64,000 bases of DNA from Pseudomonas grimontii (GTDB lineage Bacteria; Pseudomonadota; Gammaproteobacteria; Pseudomonadales; Pseudomonadaceae). The notes beneath the pieces are model-generated. The model was given only the letters and a program-made list of their open reading frames with translations, did no database searches and was not told where the DNA came from. The position numbers and the translations under genes were made by a program. The stretch covers positions 186,001 through 250,000 of the forward strand of contig NZ_VFES01000005.1 of assembly GCF_007858185.1 (NCBI RefSeq), in the 5' to 3' direction. Positions 44,657 to 54,120 of the stretch are shown here, one piece after another; within the stretch, counting starts at the first letter, position 1, and each line of letters begins with the position of its first letter.

Positions 44657-45703
44657 ATGACTACCGAACACGACCCGCGCTGGGCTGCAATCGTCGCCCG
44701 CGACCCCAAAGCCGATGCGCTGTTCGTCTACGGCGTGAAGACCACCGGCGTGTACTGCCGACCCAGCAGCGCCTCACGCTTGCCGCGCCCGGAAAATATC
44801 GAATTCTTCGACACGCCGGCGCAAGCCGAAGCGGCGGGTTATCGCGCGAGCAAACGTGCGGCCGGCGACCAGACCCAACGAGCAGCTCAGGATGCACAAC
44901 GGGTGGCTGACGCGTGCCGCCATATCGAGCAGGCGGATACCCCGCCGAGCCTGAACGCGCTCGCCACCCTCGCCGGGCTTAGCGCCTTTCATTTCCACCG
45001 CATTTTCAAAGCCGTCACTGGCCTCACTCCCAAGGCCTACGCCAGCGCCCATCGCTCACAAAAAGTACGCGACGGGCTCAAGGGCCAGCATTCAGTGACC
45101 GATGCGCTGTACGGCGCAGGCTTCAACTCCAACAGTCGCTTTTATGAGTCGGCCAACCACTTGCTGGGCATGAAACCCAGTGACTACAAGGCGGGTGGCA
45201 CCAACAGCGAAATTCTATTTGCGGTGGGGCAATGTTCGCTTGGGGCGATTCTGGTGGCCCGCAGCACCCGCGGCGTGTGCGCGATCCTGCTGGGGGATGA
45301 CCCGGACCAACTGGTGCGTGACTTGCAGGATCAGTTCCCCAAGGCCGAGCTGGTGGGCGCTGACCACGATTTCGAACAGCTGATTGCCCACGTCATAGGT
45401 TTCATCGAGGCCCCCGCCCTCGGCCTCGACCTGCCGCTGGACCTGCGTGGCACGGCCTTTCAGGAGCGGGTGTGGCAGGCCTTGCGCGAAATCCCGGTGG
45501 GCAGCACAGCCAGCTATGCGCAAATCGCCCAGCGTATCGGCGCGCCTACGTCTTTTCGCGCGGTGGCCCAAGCCTGCGGGGCGAACAGCCTCGCGGTGGC
45601 GATCCCCTGTCATCGGGTGGTGCGCAGCAATGGCGATTTGTCGGGCTATCGTTGGGGGGTTGAGCGCAAGCGGCAGTTGCTGGACCGCGAACGAGACCAC
45701 TGA
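44657..45703 (+). CDS. ada: Ada-like protein: degenerate N-domain, AraC domain, O6-methylguanine methyltransferase
   Basis: The 348-residue protein has an Ada N-terminal domain (1-75), an AraC-type helix-turn-helix (about 80-175; LAGLSAFHFHRIFKAVTGL) and an O6-methylguanine-DNA methyltransferase domain with the active-site cysteine C318 in IPCHRVVRSNG. The N-domain keeps the phosphotriester-accepting cysteine position (C34 in YCRPSS). However, three zinc cysteines of E. coli Ada are replaced: S38, S65 and A68 in place of C42, C69 and C72 (SKRA for CKRC). The methyl-switch that makes E. coli Ada an activator is therefore probably lost. Start chosen at 44657, with AAGAG upstream. Confidence 0.92.
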   Translation: MTTEHDPRWAAIVARDPKADALFVYGVKTTGVYCRPSSASRLPRPENIEFFDTPAQAEAAGYRASKRAAGDQTQRAAQDAQRVADACRHIEQADTPPSLNALATLAGLSAFHFHRIFKAVTGLTPKAYASAHRSQKVRDGLKGQHSVTDALYGAGFNSNSRFYESANHLLGMKPSDYKAGGTNSEILFAVGQCSLGAILVARSTRGVCAILLGDDPDQLVRDLQDQFPKAELVGADHDFEQLIAHVIGFIEAPALGLDLPLDLRGTAFQERVWQALREIPVGSTASYAQIAQRIGAPTSFRAVAQACGANSLAVAIPCHRVVRSNGDLSGYRWGVERKRQLLDRERDH

Positions 45704-45808
45704 AGCGCACGAAAAGCCCGCCTCGTCCAGTGAATAAAACAGACTGGCCGGGTGCCAGGTACCCTGCTAAAACAGCGAAAAACCTGACTGACGCTGGAGA
45801 AGCATCCG

Positions 45809-46867
45809 ATGAGCACCTGGCCAGACACTCGCATTCTCGACCTGCTGGGCATCGACGTGCCCATCATCCAAGCGCCGATGGCCGGCGCTACCACGGCCGC
45901 CATGGTCATCGCCGCCAATGAAGCGGGCGCCCTGGGCTCGATGCCAGCGGCAACACTGAACATTGAGCAACTACGCGAAGCGCTGACCCGCATTCGCCAG
46001 GCCAGTACGCGCCCGATCAACGTCAACTTCTTTTGCCACCAGCCCCCTGCAGCCGACGAAGCGCGTGATCGACGCTGGAAGGATCTGCTGGAGCCCTACT
46101 ACCGCGAGCTGGGCGCCGATTTTGAGGCGCCAACGCCGGTGTCCGATCGCGCACCGTTCAACGACGCCGCGTGCCAGGTGGTTGAAGCGTTTCGGCCCGA
46201 GGTTGTCAGTTTTCACTTTGGCCTGCCGGAAAAATCCCTGCTGGACCGGGTAAAAGCCACCGGCGCCAAGGTGCTGTCGTCGGCCACCACCGTTGAAGAG
46301 GCGATCTGGCTGGAGCAGCACGGTTGCGATGCGATTATTGCCATGGGCATTGAAGCTGGCGGCCATCGTGGGATGTTCCTGAGCGACGACCTCAACAGTC
46401 AGATAGGCCTGATGGCATTGGTGCCGCAGATCGTCGACGCGGTGACCGTGCCAGTGATTGCTGCCGGTGGCATTGGCGATGCACGTGGCATCGTCGCAGC
46501 CTTGGCATTGGGTGCTTCAGCGGTACAGATCGGTACGGCGTATCTGTTCACGCCCGAAGCCACGATCACAGCCTCCCATCACCACGCGTTGCGCCACGCC
46601 CAGGCCAGCGAAACCGCCCTGACCAACCTGTTCACCGGGCGCCCGGCGCGGGGCATCGTTAACCGAGTAATGCGTGAGTTGGGCGCGATCAACCCCACGG
46701 CCCCCGCGTTTCCCAGGTCTGGAGGCGCATTAATGCCACTCAAGGCCAAGGACGAAGCAGGCTTCAGCAACCTGTGGTCCGGCCAGGCGCTGCGCCTGGG
46801 CAAAGACACAAGCACCTACGAACTGACCCGCGAGTTGGCCGGGCAGGCCTTGGCGAAACTCAAGTAG
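45809..46867 (+). CDS. Nitronate monooxygenase-like FMN protein
   Basis: The 352-residue TIM-barrel flavoprotein belongs to the NMO/2-nitropropane dioxygenase family: PIIQAPMAGATTAAMVIA at the N-terminus, NVNFFCHQPP, MGIEAGGHRG (FMN phosphate/active-site region), and PVIAAGGIGDARGIVAALAL followed by GASAVQIGTAYL. It oxidatively denitrifies alkyl nitronates such as propionate 3-nitronate. Some relatives are enoyl reductases, so the assignment is at family level. A CTGGAGA site precedes the ATG. It stands alone between ada and modA. Confidence 0.88.
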   Translation: MSTWPDTRILDLLGIDVPIIQAPMAGATTAAMVIAANEAGALGSMPAATLNIEQLREALTRIRQASTRPINVNFFCHQPPAADEARDRRWKDLLEPYYRELGADFEAPTPVSDRAPFNDAACQVVEAFRPEVVSFHFGLPEKSLLDRVKATGAKVLSSATTVEEAIWLEQHGCDAIIAMGIEAGGHRGMFLSDDLNSQIGLMALVPQIVDAVTVPVIAAGGIGDARGIVAALALGASAVQIGTAYLFTPEATITASHHHALRHAQASETALTNLFTGRPARGIVNRVMRELGAINPTAPAFPRSGGALMPLKAKDEAGFSNLWSGQALRLGKDTSTYELTRELAGQALAKLK

Positions 46868-46912
46868 CGCCTTCACCTGTGGCAACTTTGCACTGTACCG
46901 GCAATGGCTAAC

Positions 46913-47744
<832 letters not shown>

Positions 47745-48425
47745 ATGCCCCTGTCGAGTGCCGATTTTTCCGCGATCTGGTTGACCCTCAAACTGGCGTC
47801 GCTGACCACTGTGATCCTGCTGGTCATCGGCACGCCGATTGCCCTGTGGCTGTCGCGCACGCGTTCATGGTGGCGCGGCCCGATTGGCGCGGTGGTGGCC
47901 TTGCCGTTGGTGCTGCCACCCACCGTGATCGGTTTCTACCTGCTGTTGGCCATGGGGCCCCACGGCTACTTCGGCCAGTTCACCCAATGGCTGGGCCTGG
48001 GCACCCTCACCTTCAGCTTCGCCGGGCTGGTCATCGGTTCGGTGATCTATTCCATGCCGTTTGTGGTGCAGCCATTGCAAAACGCCTTCTCCGCCATCGG
48101 CACTCGCCCATTGGAAGTGGCCGCGACCCTGCGCGCCAATCCCTGGGACACCTTCTTCAGCGTCATCCTGCCCCTGGCGCGCCCGGGGTTTATCACCGCT
48201 GCCATTCTCGGGTTTGCGCACACCGTCGGTGAGTTCGGCGTGGTGCTGATGATCGGCGGCAATATCCCGGACAAGACCCGCGTAGTCTCGGTACAGATCT
48301 ACGACCATGTCGAAGCCATGGAATATGCCCAGGCCCATTGGCTGGCGGGTTCCATGGTGGTGTTCGCGTTCCTCGTGTTGCTGGCGCTTTACTCCAGCCG
48401 TAAAACCAAGATGGGCTGGAGCTGA
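47745..48425 (+). CDS. modB: Molybdate ABC transporter permease
   Basis: The 226-residue inner-membrane protein has about 5-6 helices ([39 protein letters not shown]) and the permease EAA-type loop [20 protein letters not shown] that contacts ModC. It starts directly after the modA stop and overlaps modC, as in a tightly coupled operon. Confidence 0.95.
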   Translation: MPLSSADFSAIWLTLKLASLTTVILLVIGTPIALWLSRTRSWWRGPIGAVVALPLVLPPTVIGFYLLLAMGPHGYFGQFTQWLGLGTLTFSFAGLVIGSVIYSMPFVVQPLQNAFSAIGTRPLEVAATLRANPWDTFFSVILPLARPGFITAAILGFAHTVGEFGVVLMIGGNIPDKTRVVSVQIYDHVEAMEYAQAHWLAGSMVVFAFLVLLALYSSRKTKMGWS

Positions 48426-49510
48426 TGTCGATGATCAATGTGCGCCTGAACGTGAAGTACCCAGGCTTTGCCCTGGACGTGGACCTGCAGTTGCCCGGCC
48501 GTGGGGTGACCGCGCTGTACGGGCATTCCGGCTCCGGCAAGACCACCTGCCTGCGCTGCATCGCCGGCCTTGAGCGTGCCGAGGACGGCTTTATCCAGAT
48601 CAACGATGAAGTCTGGCAAGACAGCCGCAACGGGTTGTTCGTGCCCCCGCACAAGCGCGCGCTCGGCTACGTGTTTCAGGAGCCTAGCCTGTTCGCGCAT
48701 TTGTCGGTGCGCGCCAACCTGGAGTTTGGCCTCAAGCGCATCCCGCGCCAGCAACGCCGCGTTGATATGGCCCAGGCCACCGAACTGCTCGGGATCGGTC
48801 ATCTGCTCGATCGGCATCCCCAGCACCTGTCCGGCGGTGAGCGCCAACGCATCGGCATCGCCCGCGCCTTGCTGACCAGCCCCACCTTGCTGCTGATGGA
48901 TGAGCCTCTGGCCGCCCTCGACAGCAAACGCAAAGGCGAAATCCTGCCGTACCTGGAACGCCTGCACGACGAACTGGACATCCCCGTGCTGTACGTCAGC
49001 CACGCCCAGGATGAGGTGGCGCGCCTGGCCGATCACATCGTCTTGCTCAGCGACGGCAAGGCCCTGGCCAGCGGCCCTATCGGCGAAACCCTGGCGCGGC
49101 TCGACTTGCCGATGGCGCGAGGGGACGACGCGGGCGTGGTGGTCAACGGCAACGTCAGCGCCTACGACGATCACTACCAACTGCTGACGCTGCAACTGCC
49201 CAACAGTGCCCAGCACCTGCGTGTCGCCCATGTTCCGCTGGCGCTGGGCAACGCCCTGCGGGTGAAGGTCCAGGCGCGCGACGTCAGCCTCAGCCTGCAA
49301 GCCGAGGAACACAGCAGCATCCTCAACCGCCTGCCGGTGACGGTTACCCAGGAGATTGCCGCGGATAACAGCGCCCATGTGCTGGTGCGCCTGGACGCGG
49401 ATGGCACACCGTTGCTGGCGCGCATCACGCGTTTCTCCCGCGATCAGTTGCAACTGCATCCCGGCCAGACCCTATGGGCACAGATCAAGGCGGTCGCCGT
49501 GCTGGCGTAA
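48425..49510 (+). CDS. modC: Molybdate ABC transporter ATP-binding protein
   Basis: The 361-residue ATPase has Walker [10 protein letters not shown], signature [15 protein letters not shown], Walker [13 protein letters not shown], and a C-terminal TOBE/MOP domain (about 290-355; [15 protein letters not shown]) that binds molybdate. The ATG overlaps the modB stop (TGATG). With modA and modB it makes a complete high-affinity molybdate importer for molybdenum-cofactor enzymes. Confidence 0.95.
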   Translation: MSMINVRLNVKYPGFALDVDLQLPGRGVTALYGHSGSGKTTCLRCIAGLERAEDGFIQINDEVWQDSRNGLFVPPHKRALGYVFQEPSLFAHLSVRANLEFGLKRIPRQQRRVDMAQATELLGIGHLLDRHPQHLSGGERQRIGIARALLTSPTLLLMDEPLAALDSKRKGEILPYLERLHDELDIPVLYVSHAQDEVARLADHIVLLSDGKALASGPIGETLARLDLPMARGDDAGVVVNGNVSAYDDHYQLLTLQLPNSAQHLRVAHVPLALGNALRVKVQARDVSLSLQAEEHSSILNRLPVTVTQEIAADNSAHVLVRLDADGTPLLARITRFSRDQLQLHPGQTLWAQIKAVAVLA

Positions 49511-49588
49511 AAAACCTTTTGGCACGACCGCATACGGCTGCGGTCAATCAGGCATACCGGTCTGATTTTTTGCCAAGGAATTTGCCCC

Positions 49589-50617
49589 ATGCCCGACTCC
49601 GCGCTGCCCGCCGACCTGCCCCGCGACCTGCATTACGTTGACGACACCCAGCCGGGCATTCGCCGCAAGAAGCTGCGTGGCAAGTTCCAGTACTTCGACG
49701 CGAAGGGCGAGCGCATCCAGGACGCCGATGAGATCAAGCGCCTGAACGCCCTCGCGGTCCCGCCGGCCTATACCGACGTGTGGATCTGCGCCGACCCGCG
49801 CGGCCATCTGCAAGCCACCGGGCGCGACGCCCGTGGACGCAAGCAGTACCGCTATCACGCGCGCTGGCGCGAAGTGCGCGACAGCGACAAGTACGCTCGG
49901 CTGCAGGAATTCGGCACCGCCCTGCCGAAACTGCGCAAACAGCTGGAAGCGCAAATCGCCGAACCCGGCTTCACCCGCGAAAAAGTCCTGGCCACAGTGG
50001 TGATGCTGCTGGACGCCACGCTGATTCGTGTCGGCAATACTCAATATGCGCGAGACAACAAATCCTACGGGCTGACCACCTTGCGTAACCGCCATGTGGA
50101 CGTGAAAGGCAGCGAAATCCTGTTCCAGTTTCGCGGCAAGAGCGGTGTGGAGCACCAGGTCAGCGTCAAGGACCGGCGCCTGGCCACGGTGGTCAAGCGC
50201 TGTATGGAATTGCCGGGGCAAAACCTGTTCCAGTACCTGGACGAGGACGGTGAACGTCACACGGTCACTTCCCAGGACGTGAATGCCTACCTGCACAGCC
50301 TCACCGGCGCCGACTTCACCGCCAAGGATTACCGCACCTGGGCCGGTACCGCCATGGCACTGGCGGTGTTGCGCGAATTGGAATGGCAGCCCGAATCCGA
50401 TGCCAAGCGGCACGTGGTGGCGATGGTCAAGGACGTTGCCAGGCAGCTGGGCAACACCCCGGCGGTGTGTCGCAAGTGTTATATCCACCCGGCGGTGCTG
50501 GAGCACTTCAGCCTGGGCGAGTTATCCAAGCTGCCCAAGCCTCGGCTGCGCAAGGGGCTCAAGGCCGAGGAAGTCGCTCTGGCCATGTTCCTTGAACAGC
50601 TCGCCAAGGCGAGTTAG
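49589..50617 (+). CDS. DNA topoisomerase IB (poxvirus-like)
   Basis: The 342-residue enzyme relaxes supercoils through a 3'-phosphotyrosyl link. It has the family N-terminal domain (LHYVDDTQPGIRRKKLRGKF) and catalytic domain with RVGNTQYARDNKSYGLTTLR, the KSG-x-HQV segment (FRGKSGVEHQVSVKDRRLA), DYRTWAGTAMAL, and the nucleophile Y298 in VCRKCYIHPAVLE. It is a typical single-gene type IB enzyme of soil bacteria. It follows modC by about 80 bases and probably has its own promoter. Confidence 0.93.
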   Translation: MPDSALPADLPRDLHYVDDTQPGIRRKKLRGKFQYFDAKGERIQDADEIKRLNALAVPPAYTDVWICADPRGHLQATGRDARGRKQYRYHARWREVRDSDKYARLQEFGTALPKLRKQLEAQIAEPGFTREKVLATVVMLLDATLIRVGNTQYARDNKSYGLTTLRNRHVDVKGSEILFQFRGKSGVEHQVSVKDRRLATVVKRCMELPGQNLFQYLDEDGERHTVTSQDVNAYLHSLTGADFTAKDYRTWAGTAMALAVLRELEWQPESDAKRHVVAMVKDVARQLGNTPAVCRKCYIHPAVLEHFSLGELSKLPKPRLRKGLKAEEVALAMFLEQLAKAS

Positions 50618-50677
50618 GCTTTGCCCCCCCTCCAACCCTCGGGATGACCGCCGACGTGAATCACTAAGCCTTCCAAA

Positions 50678-50749
50678 ATGTACCTGCAACGAGCCGCCTG
50701 GCGCGCTTGTTGGCCTGTCCGACATTTTTTTGGAGGTGCTGATGACTGA
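50678..50749 (+). promoter_or_regulatory. Possible leader ORF and hairpin before the ABC-F gene
   Basis: A 23-codon frame (starting MYLQRAAWRACW and ending HFFGGADD) overlaps the ABC-F start codon. Within it CAACGAGC and GCTTGTTG (50687-50712) form an 8-bp stem with one G-U pair, and a T7 run follows at 50725-50731. ABC-F resistance genes are often attenuated by such leaders. There is no clear ribosome binding site for the leader, so it may be chance. Confidence 0.3.
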
Positions 50750-52364
50750 CGTCAACCGGCTGCCCGTATTGGTTTCCCTGCAACACCTGTGCTTCCAGTT
50801 CGCCAACGGCGAGACTTTGCTGGACGACCTGAACCTGTCCATCGACCACACACCCACCGGCATTGTGGGGCGCAATGGCCGAGGTAAAAGTATCCTCGCC
50901 CAACTGATCGCCGGGGTGCTGTCACCCTCCCGCGGCTCACTCGGTTGCTCGGCCAGCGTGGCGTATGTGTCGCAGAACGTGGTGATCGCTGCAGGAGATA
51001 CCGTCGCCCACGTCACGGGCGCCGCCGAGGCCTTGGCGGCGCTTGAGCGCATGGCCCTGGGCGCAGCGCAGGTTGACGACCTGGCGTTGATCGACGAGCG
51101 CTGGGACCTTGCCGATCGCCTGCGTCGGGCCCTGGATGCCGCAGGCCTGGAACAGCTCGGTGTTGAAACCCCGGCCGCGCAACTCAGTGGCGGCCAATTG
51201 GCGCGGGTTGCGCTGATCGGTGCACTGTTGGCCGCCCCCCAACTGCTGGTACTGGATGAACCCACGAACCACCTCGACAGCGCTGGCCGCACGTGGCTGC
51301 TGCGCGTGCTGGCGGATTGGCGCGGCGGCCTGGTGGTGGTCAGCCATGACCGGCAACTGCTGGACACCCTCGGCCGCATCATCGAACTCTCGCCCCTAGG
51401 AACGCAGGTGTACGGTGGTAACTACCAGGCCTATCGCATCCAGCGCGACCGGCAGCAGCAAGCCGCCCTCGCCGCGTTGGAGCACGCACGCCTGGAGCGC
51501 AGCCGTGAGCGTCGGCGTCTGCAAAAAGACCATGACAGCCTGCAACGCAATGCCGCCCATTCACGCAAACAGGCAGAGACGGCCAATGTGGATCGGTTTA
51601 CCAAGGCCCGTTGGAAAGGCGCTGCCACCGAGGTCGTGAGTACGCAGCGCAGCGCCCACCACGCCCACAAAAACCAGCTTGATGACCAGGTGCGCCAGGC
51701 CTATGCGCGGGTCGAGGAACAAACCCCCACCCTGTTAGCCTTGCCGGGATCGGCGGTGCCTAACGGTCGGCAGGTGCTGGCCTTGCTCCATGCCCGATTA
51801 CCGTGGCTGGACCACCCCGCGTTGACGCTCAACCTGATGGGCCCGGTGCGCGTTGCCGTGCGTGGGCCCAACGGTTGCGGCAAATCCACCTTACTCAAGC
51901 TGCTGGCCGGCCAGTGGCAGCCACTCAGCGGTGAATGCCACGTGCATGTGCCCATTGCCTATATCGATCAGCGCCTGGCACTGCTGGATGACCGGCGCTC
52001 CGTCGTCGAACAGCTCAACCTGCTCGACACACCGCTGGCCGAAGCCGAACTGCGTACGCGCCTGGCCTTGCTGCAACTGGATGCCCGGCGGGTGATACAA
52101 CCGACCGCGCACCTCAGCGGCGGCGAGCGTTTGAAAGCCGCGATGGCGATTGCCCTGTGGCGTGAAACACCCGCGCAACTGCTGTTGCTCGACGAGCCCA
52201 GCAACCACTTGGACCTGGAATCGGTGATCGCTTTCGAGCAGGCGTTGCAAGGTTTTAACGGGGCGATGGTAGTGGTGTCCCATGACGAAGCGTTCGTGCA
52301 GGCGATCAAGCCCACTCACGTTTTGAGCTGGGCGGTTGAGGGTTGGTGCCTGGAGAGTGTCTGA
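50742..52364 (+). CDS. ABC-F family ATPase
   Basis: The 540-residue protein has two ATPase domains and no membrane segment. The first has Walker A GRNGRGKS, signature LSGGQLARVALIGAL and Walker B LLVLDEPTNHLD; the second has GPNGCGKS, LSGGERLKAAMAIAL and LLLLDEPSNHLD. The linker between them is long, basic and coiled (about 235-310; ALEHARLERSRERRRLQKDH). ABC-F proteins act on ribosomes in translation or antibiotic protection. TGGAGG precedes the ATG at 50742; the longer frame from 50283 overlaps topoisomerase. Which subclass (housekeeping or resistance) cannot be told. Confidence 0.92.
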   Translation: MTDVNRLPVLVSLQHLCFQFANGETLLDDLNLSIDHTPTGIVGRNGRGKSILAQLIAGVLSPSRGSLGCSASVAYVSQNVVIAAGDTVAHVTGAAEALAALERMALGAAQVDDLALIDERWDLADRLRRALDAAGLEQLGVETPAAQLSGGQLARVALIGALLAAPQLLVLDEPTNHLDSAGRTWLLRVLADWRGGLVVVSHDRQLLDTLGRIIELSPLGTQVYGGNYQAYRIQRDRQQQAALAALEHARLERSRERRRLQKDHDSLQRNAAHSRKQAETANVDRFTKARWKGAATEVVSTQRSAHHAHKNQLDDQVRQAYARVEEQTPTLLALPGSAVPNGRQVLALLHARLPWLDHPALTLNLMGPVRVAVRGPNGCGKSTLLKLLAGQWQPLSGECHVHVPIAYIDQRLALLDDRRSVVEQLNLLDTPLAEAELRTRLALLQLDARRVIQPTAHLSGGERLKAAMAIALWRETPAQLLLLDEPSNHLDLESVIAFEQALQGFNGAMVVVSHDEAFVQAIKPTHVLSWAVEGWCLESV

Positions 52365-52433
52365 GGTCATTGCGCGCGCAATCAAAGCGTCCTAGGGTAG
52401 TGGCCGGATAATCTCACCGAGGAGCCCGGCCCT

Positions 52434-53138
52434 ATGTTGCCTTCGCCCCAAAAGCCTTATGCCAATGCCGCACTGGCCCACCAAAAGCGCTGGCGCGGCC
52501 GCGTCGGCCTGATGCTGGTGGCCAGCCTTTCGGTATTGGCAGGTATGACTGACGCCATTGGCTTTATGGCCAGTGGCGACTTTGTTTCGTTCATGAGCGG
52601 CAACACCACGCGCCTGGCAGTGGCTATCAGCGTTGGAGATCTCGGTTTGACCGCACGCCTGTTGTTGCTGGTCGCCACATTCGTCGCCGGTAACGCCTTG
52701 GGGGTGGTGGTCGGCCGCCTCAGCCGGCGCCATGCCCTGCCCCTGTTGCTGTGTATCGCAACGTTGCTCTGCGGCGCAGCCGTGTTGCCCTTCGCCGACA
52801 CATTGCCCGCGCTGCTGGCGGCGATCATCGCGATGGGCATGCTCAACGCGGCCGTGGAAGAGGTCAACGGCTTGCCGGTGGGGCTTACCTACGTCACCGG
52901 GGCGCTGTCACGCTTTGGCCGCGGACTGGGACGCTGGATGCTGGGGGAACGCCGCAACGGCTGGCGGGTGCAACTGATTCCATGGGCGGGGATGTTTGTT
53001 GGCGCGGTGATCGGCGCGTTGCTGGAGCAGCACATGGGGCTGAAGGCGCTGATGGTCAGCGGCGTGTTGGCGGGCGTATTGGGGCTGGTGTCGCTGAAGA
53101 TTCCCCGACGCTGGCATTTGGGCTTTATGCCGCGATAA
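52434..53138 (+). CDS. YoaK/DUF1275 family membrane protein
   Basis: The 234-residue protein has about six hydrophobic helices and the family opening SVLAGMTDAIGFMASGDFVS followed by FMSGNTTRLAVAI. DUF1275 proteins are uncharacterised. GAGG precedes the ATG at 52434. It is the last plus-strand gene before a structured intergenic region and converges with a lipoprotein gene. Confidence 0.87.
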   Translation: MLPSPQKPYANAALAHQKRWRGRVGLMLVASLSVLAGMTDAIGFMASGDFVSFMSGNTTRLAVAISVGDLGLTARLLLLVATFVAGNALGVVVGRLSRRHALPLLLCIATLLCGAAVLPFADTLPALLAAIIAMGMLNAAVEEVNGLPVGLTYVTGALSRFGRGLGRWMLGERRNGWRVQLIPWAGMFVGAVIGALLEQHMGLKALMVSGVLAGVLGLVSLKIPRRWHLGFMPR

Positions 53139-53150
53139 GGAACCAAAGAT

Positions 53151-53259
53151 GCCCGCCCGACGGTTAGGCCTCGACGTCCGTGTACTGGTAAAGAGCCATC
53201 GTGTCGGGCGGGCGGAGTGAATCATAAGCGAATGTCCGGCGGCTGTCCCGCCGGGCATT
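53151..53259. other. Structured intergenic region with two strong hairpins
   Basis: GCCCGCCCGAC (53151-53161) and GTCGGGCGGGC (53213-53223) are perfect 11-bp complements around a 51-base loop. A second hairpin pairs AATGTCCGGCGG (53231-53242) with CCGCCGGGCATT (53248-53259) around CTGTC, with one G-U. Neither is followed by a T-run. It lies between convergent genes, and I recognise no known RNA family, so it is recorded as structure without a function. Confidence 0.5.
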
Positions 53260-53283
53260 TCCTAAAAAGACTAAGGCAACGGC

Positions 53284-53637
53284 TTACAGACACGTCGCGA
53301 GTGCGGCCAAACGACGTTTGGCGGGCATCGTATCTTCAGCGGCGTAGTACTTGACGGACGAACCGGCACCGGCGCTTTGCACGTCGACGAAGTAATCGCC
53401 ACCCGTGGTGTAGACGGTGAAACCACCGGCCCCGTTCGGCTCTTTGAAGCCACCGGCGTCGACGCCAAACACGCTTTCATCCTGCCAGCCAAACTGGATG
53501 CACTCGGCAACCACCAGGGTGGCCTTGTCCGATGCCATGGCCTTGTAGGGAGCACCCAGGCGCGCCTCGTTCATCTTCGAACCCGCGCAACCGGACAGTG
53601 CTACCACTACCAATGCGCCCATTACCACCTTGTGCAT
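53284..53637 (-). CDS. Small lipoprotein, 117 residues
   Basis: The protein has a lipoprotein signal peptide (MHKVVMGALVVVALSGC, lipobox ALSGC) and a mature part with two further cysteines (VVAECIQFGW and ALATCL). The segment GGFTVYTTGGDYFVDVQSAG looks like a beta-rich domain. The family is not recognised. A GAGG 8 bases before the ATG at 53637 supports this start; the longer ORF reading lacks a signal. Confidence 0.72.
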   Translation of the reverse strand: MHKVVMGALVVVALSGCAGSKMNEARLGAPYKAMASDKATLVVAECIQFGWQDESVFGVDAGGFKEPNGAGGFTVYTTGGDYFVDVQSAGAGSSVKYYAAEDTMPAKRRLAALATCL

Positions 53638-53773
53638 GCCATTGCCTCGTTGGAAAAAACGCGACTGTACCATTGCCGCAGGGCTGACTGACGCCCCCAT
53701 GAACTTTGTTTCACTGTGGGGGGAGAATTTGCCGCCTATAGTGGCCTGGCTCATTTTTAGAAGTCTCCCTTCT

Positions 53774-53798
53774 GCCCGCCCTCCCGCGGGCTTTTTTT
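53774..53798 (+). terminator. Orphan plus-strand intrinsic terminator
   Basis: GCCCGC-N6-GCGGGC is followed at once by seven T (53792-53798) on the plus strand. No plus-strand gene ends nearby: the nearest is DUF1275, more than 600 bases upstream, and the gene just before is on the minus strand. A small RNA could end here. Confidence 0.6.
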
Positions 53799-53808
53799 CG
53801 CCTGCGCT

Positions 53809-54120
53809 TCAGAGCCACCAGCGAAACAGGTAGAACAACGCCATGCTCAGCAGCACGGTGAGCAGCACATTGCGCGTCCAGAACATCAACGCCACCGCAC
53901 AGATACCTGCCAGCAAATACGGATTGGCCGGGCTCAGGTTGAGCTGATGATCAGCCAGGAAAATAATCGGCCCGCAGATCGCCGTGAGCATGCCCGGCAC
54001 CGCAAAGCCGAGAAATTCCCGCGCCCCACGGTTGAGGCGCACCGGCAGGCGCGGCTCGATAAACAAATAGCGGTTGAAAAAAACCACCAGGCCCATGGCC
54101 ACAATCATCAGGTAAATCAT
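53809..54120 (-). CDS. azlD: AzlD-family branched-chain amino acid exporter subunit
   Basis: The 103-residue membrane protein has about four helices (IYLMIVAMGLVVFFNRYLF, FLGFAVPGMLTAICGPIIFL, YLLAGICAVALMFWTRNVLL and VLLSMALFYLF). With AzlC it forms an exporter related to YgaZH, for branched-chain amino acids or analogues such as azaleucine. The ATG overlaps the azlC stop (ATGA at 54120-54117), so the two are coupled. Confidence 0.87.
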   Translation of the reverse strand: MIYLMIVAMGLVVFFNRYLFIEPRLPVRLNRGAREFLGFAVPGMLTAICGPIIFLADHQLNLSPANPYLLAGICAVALMFWTRNVLLTVLLSMALFYLFRWWL

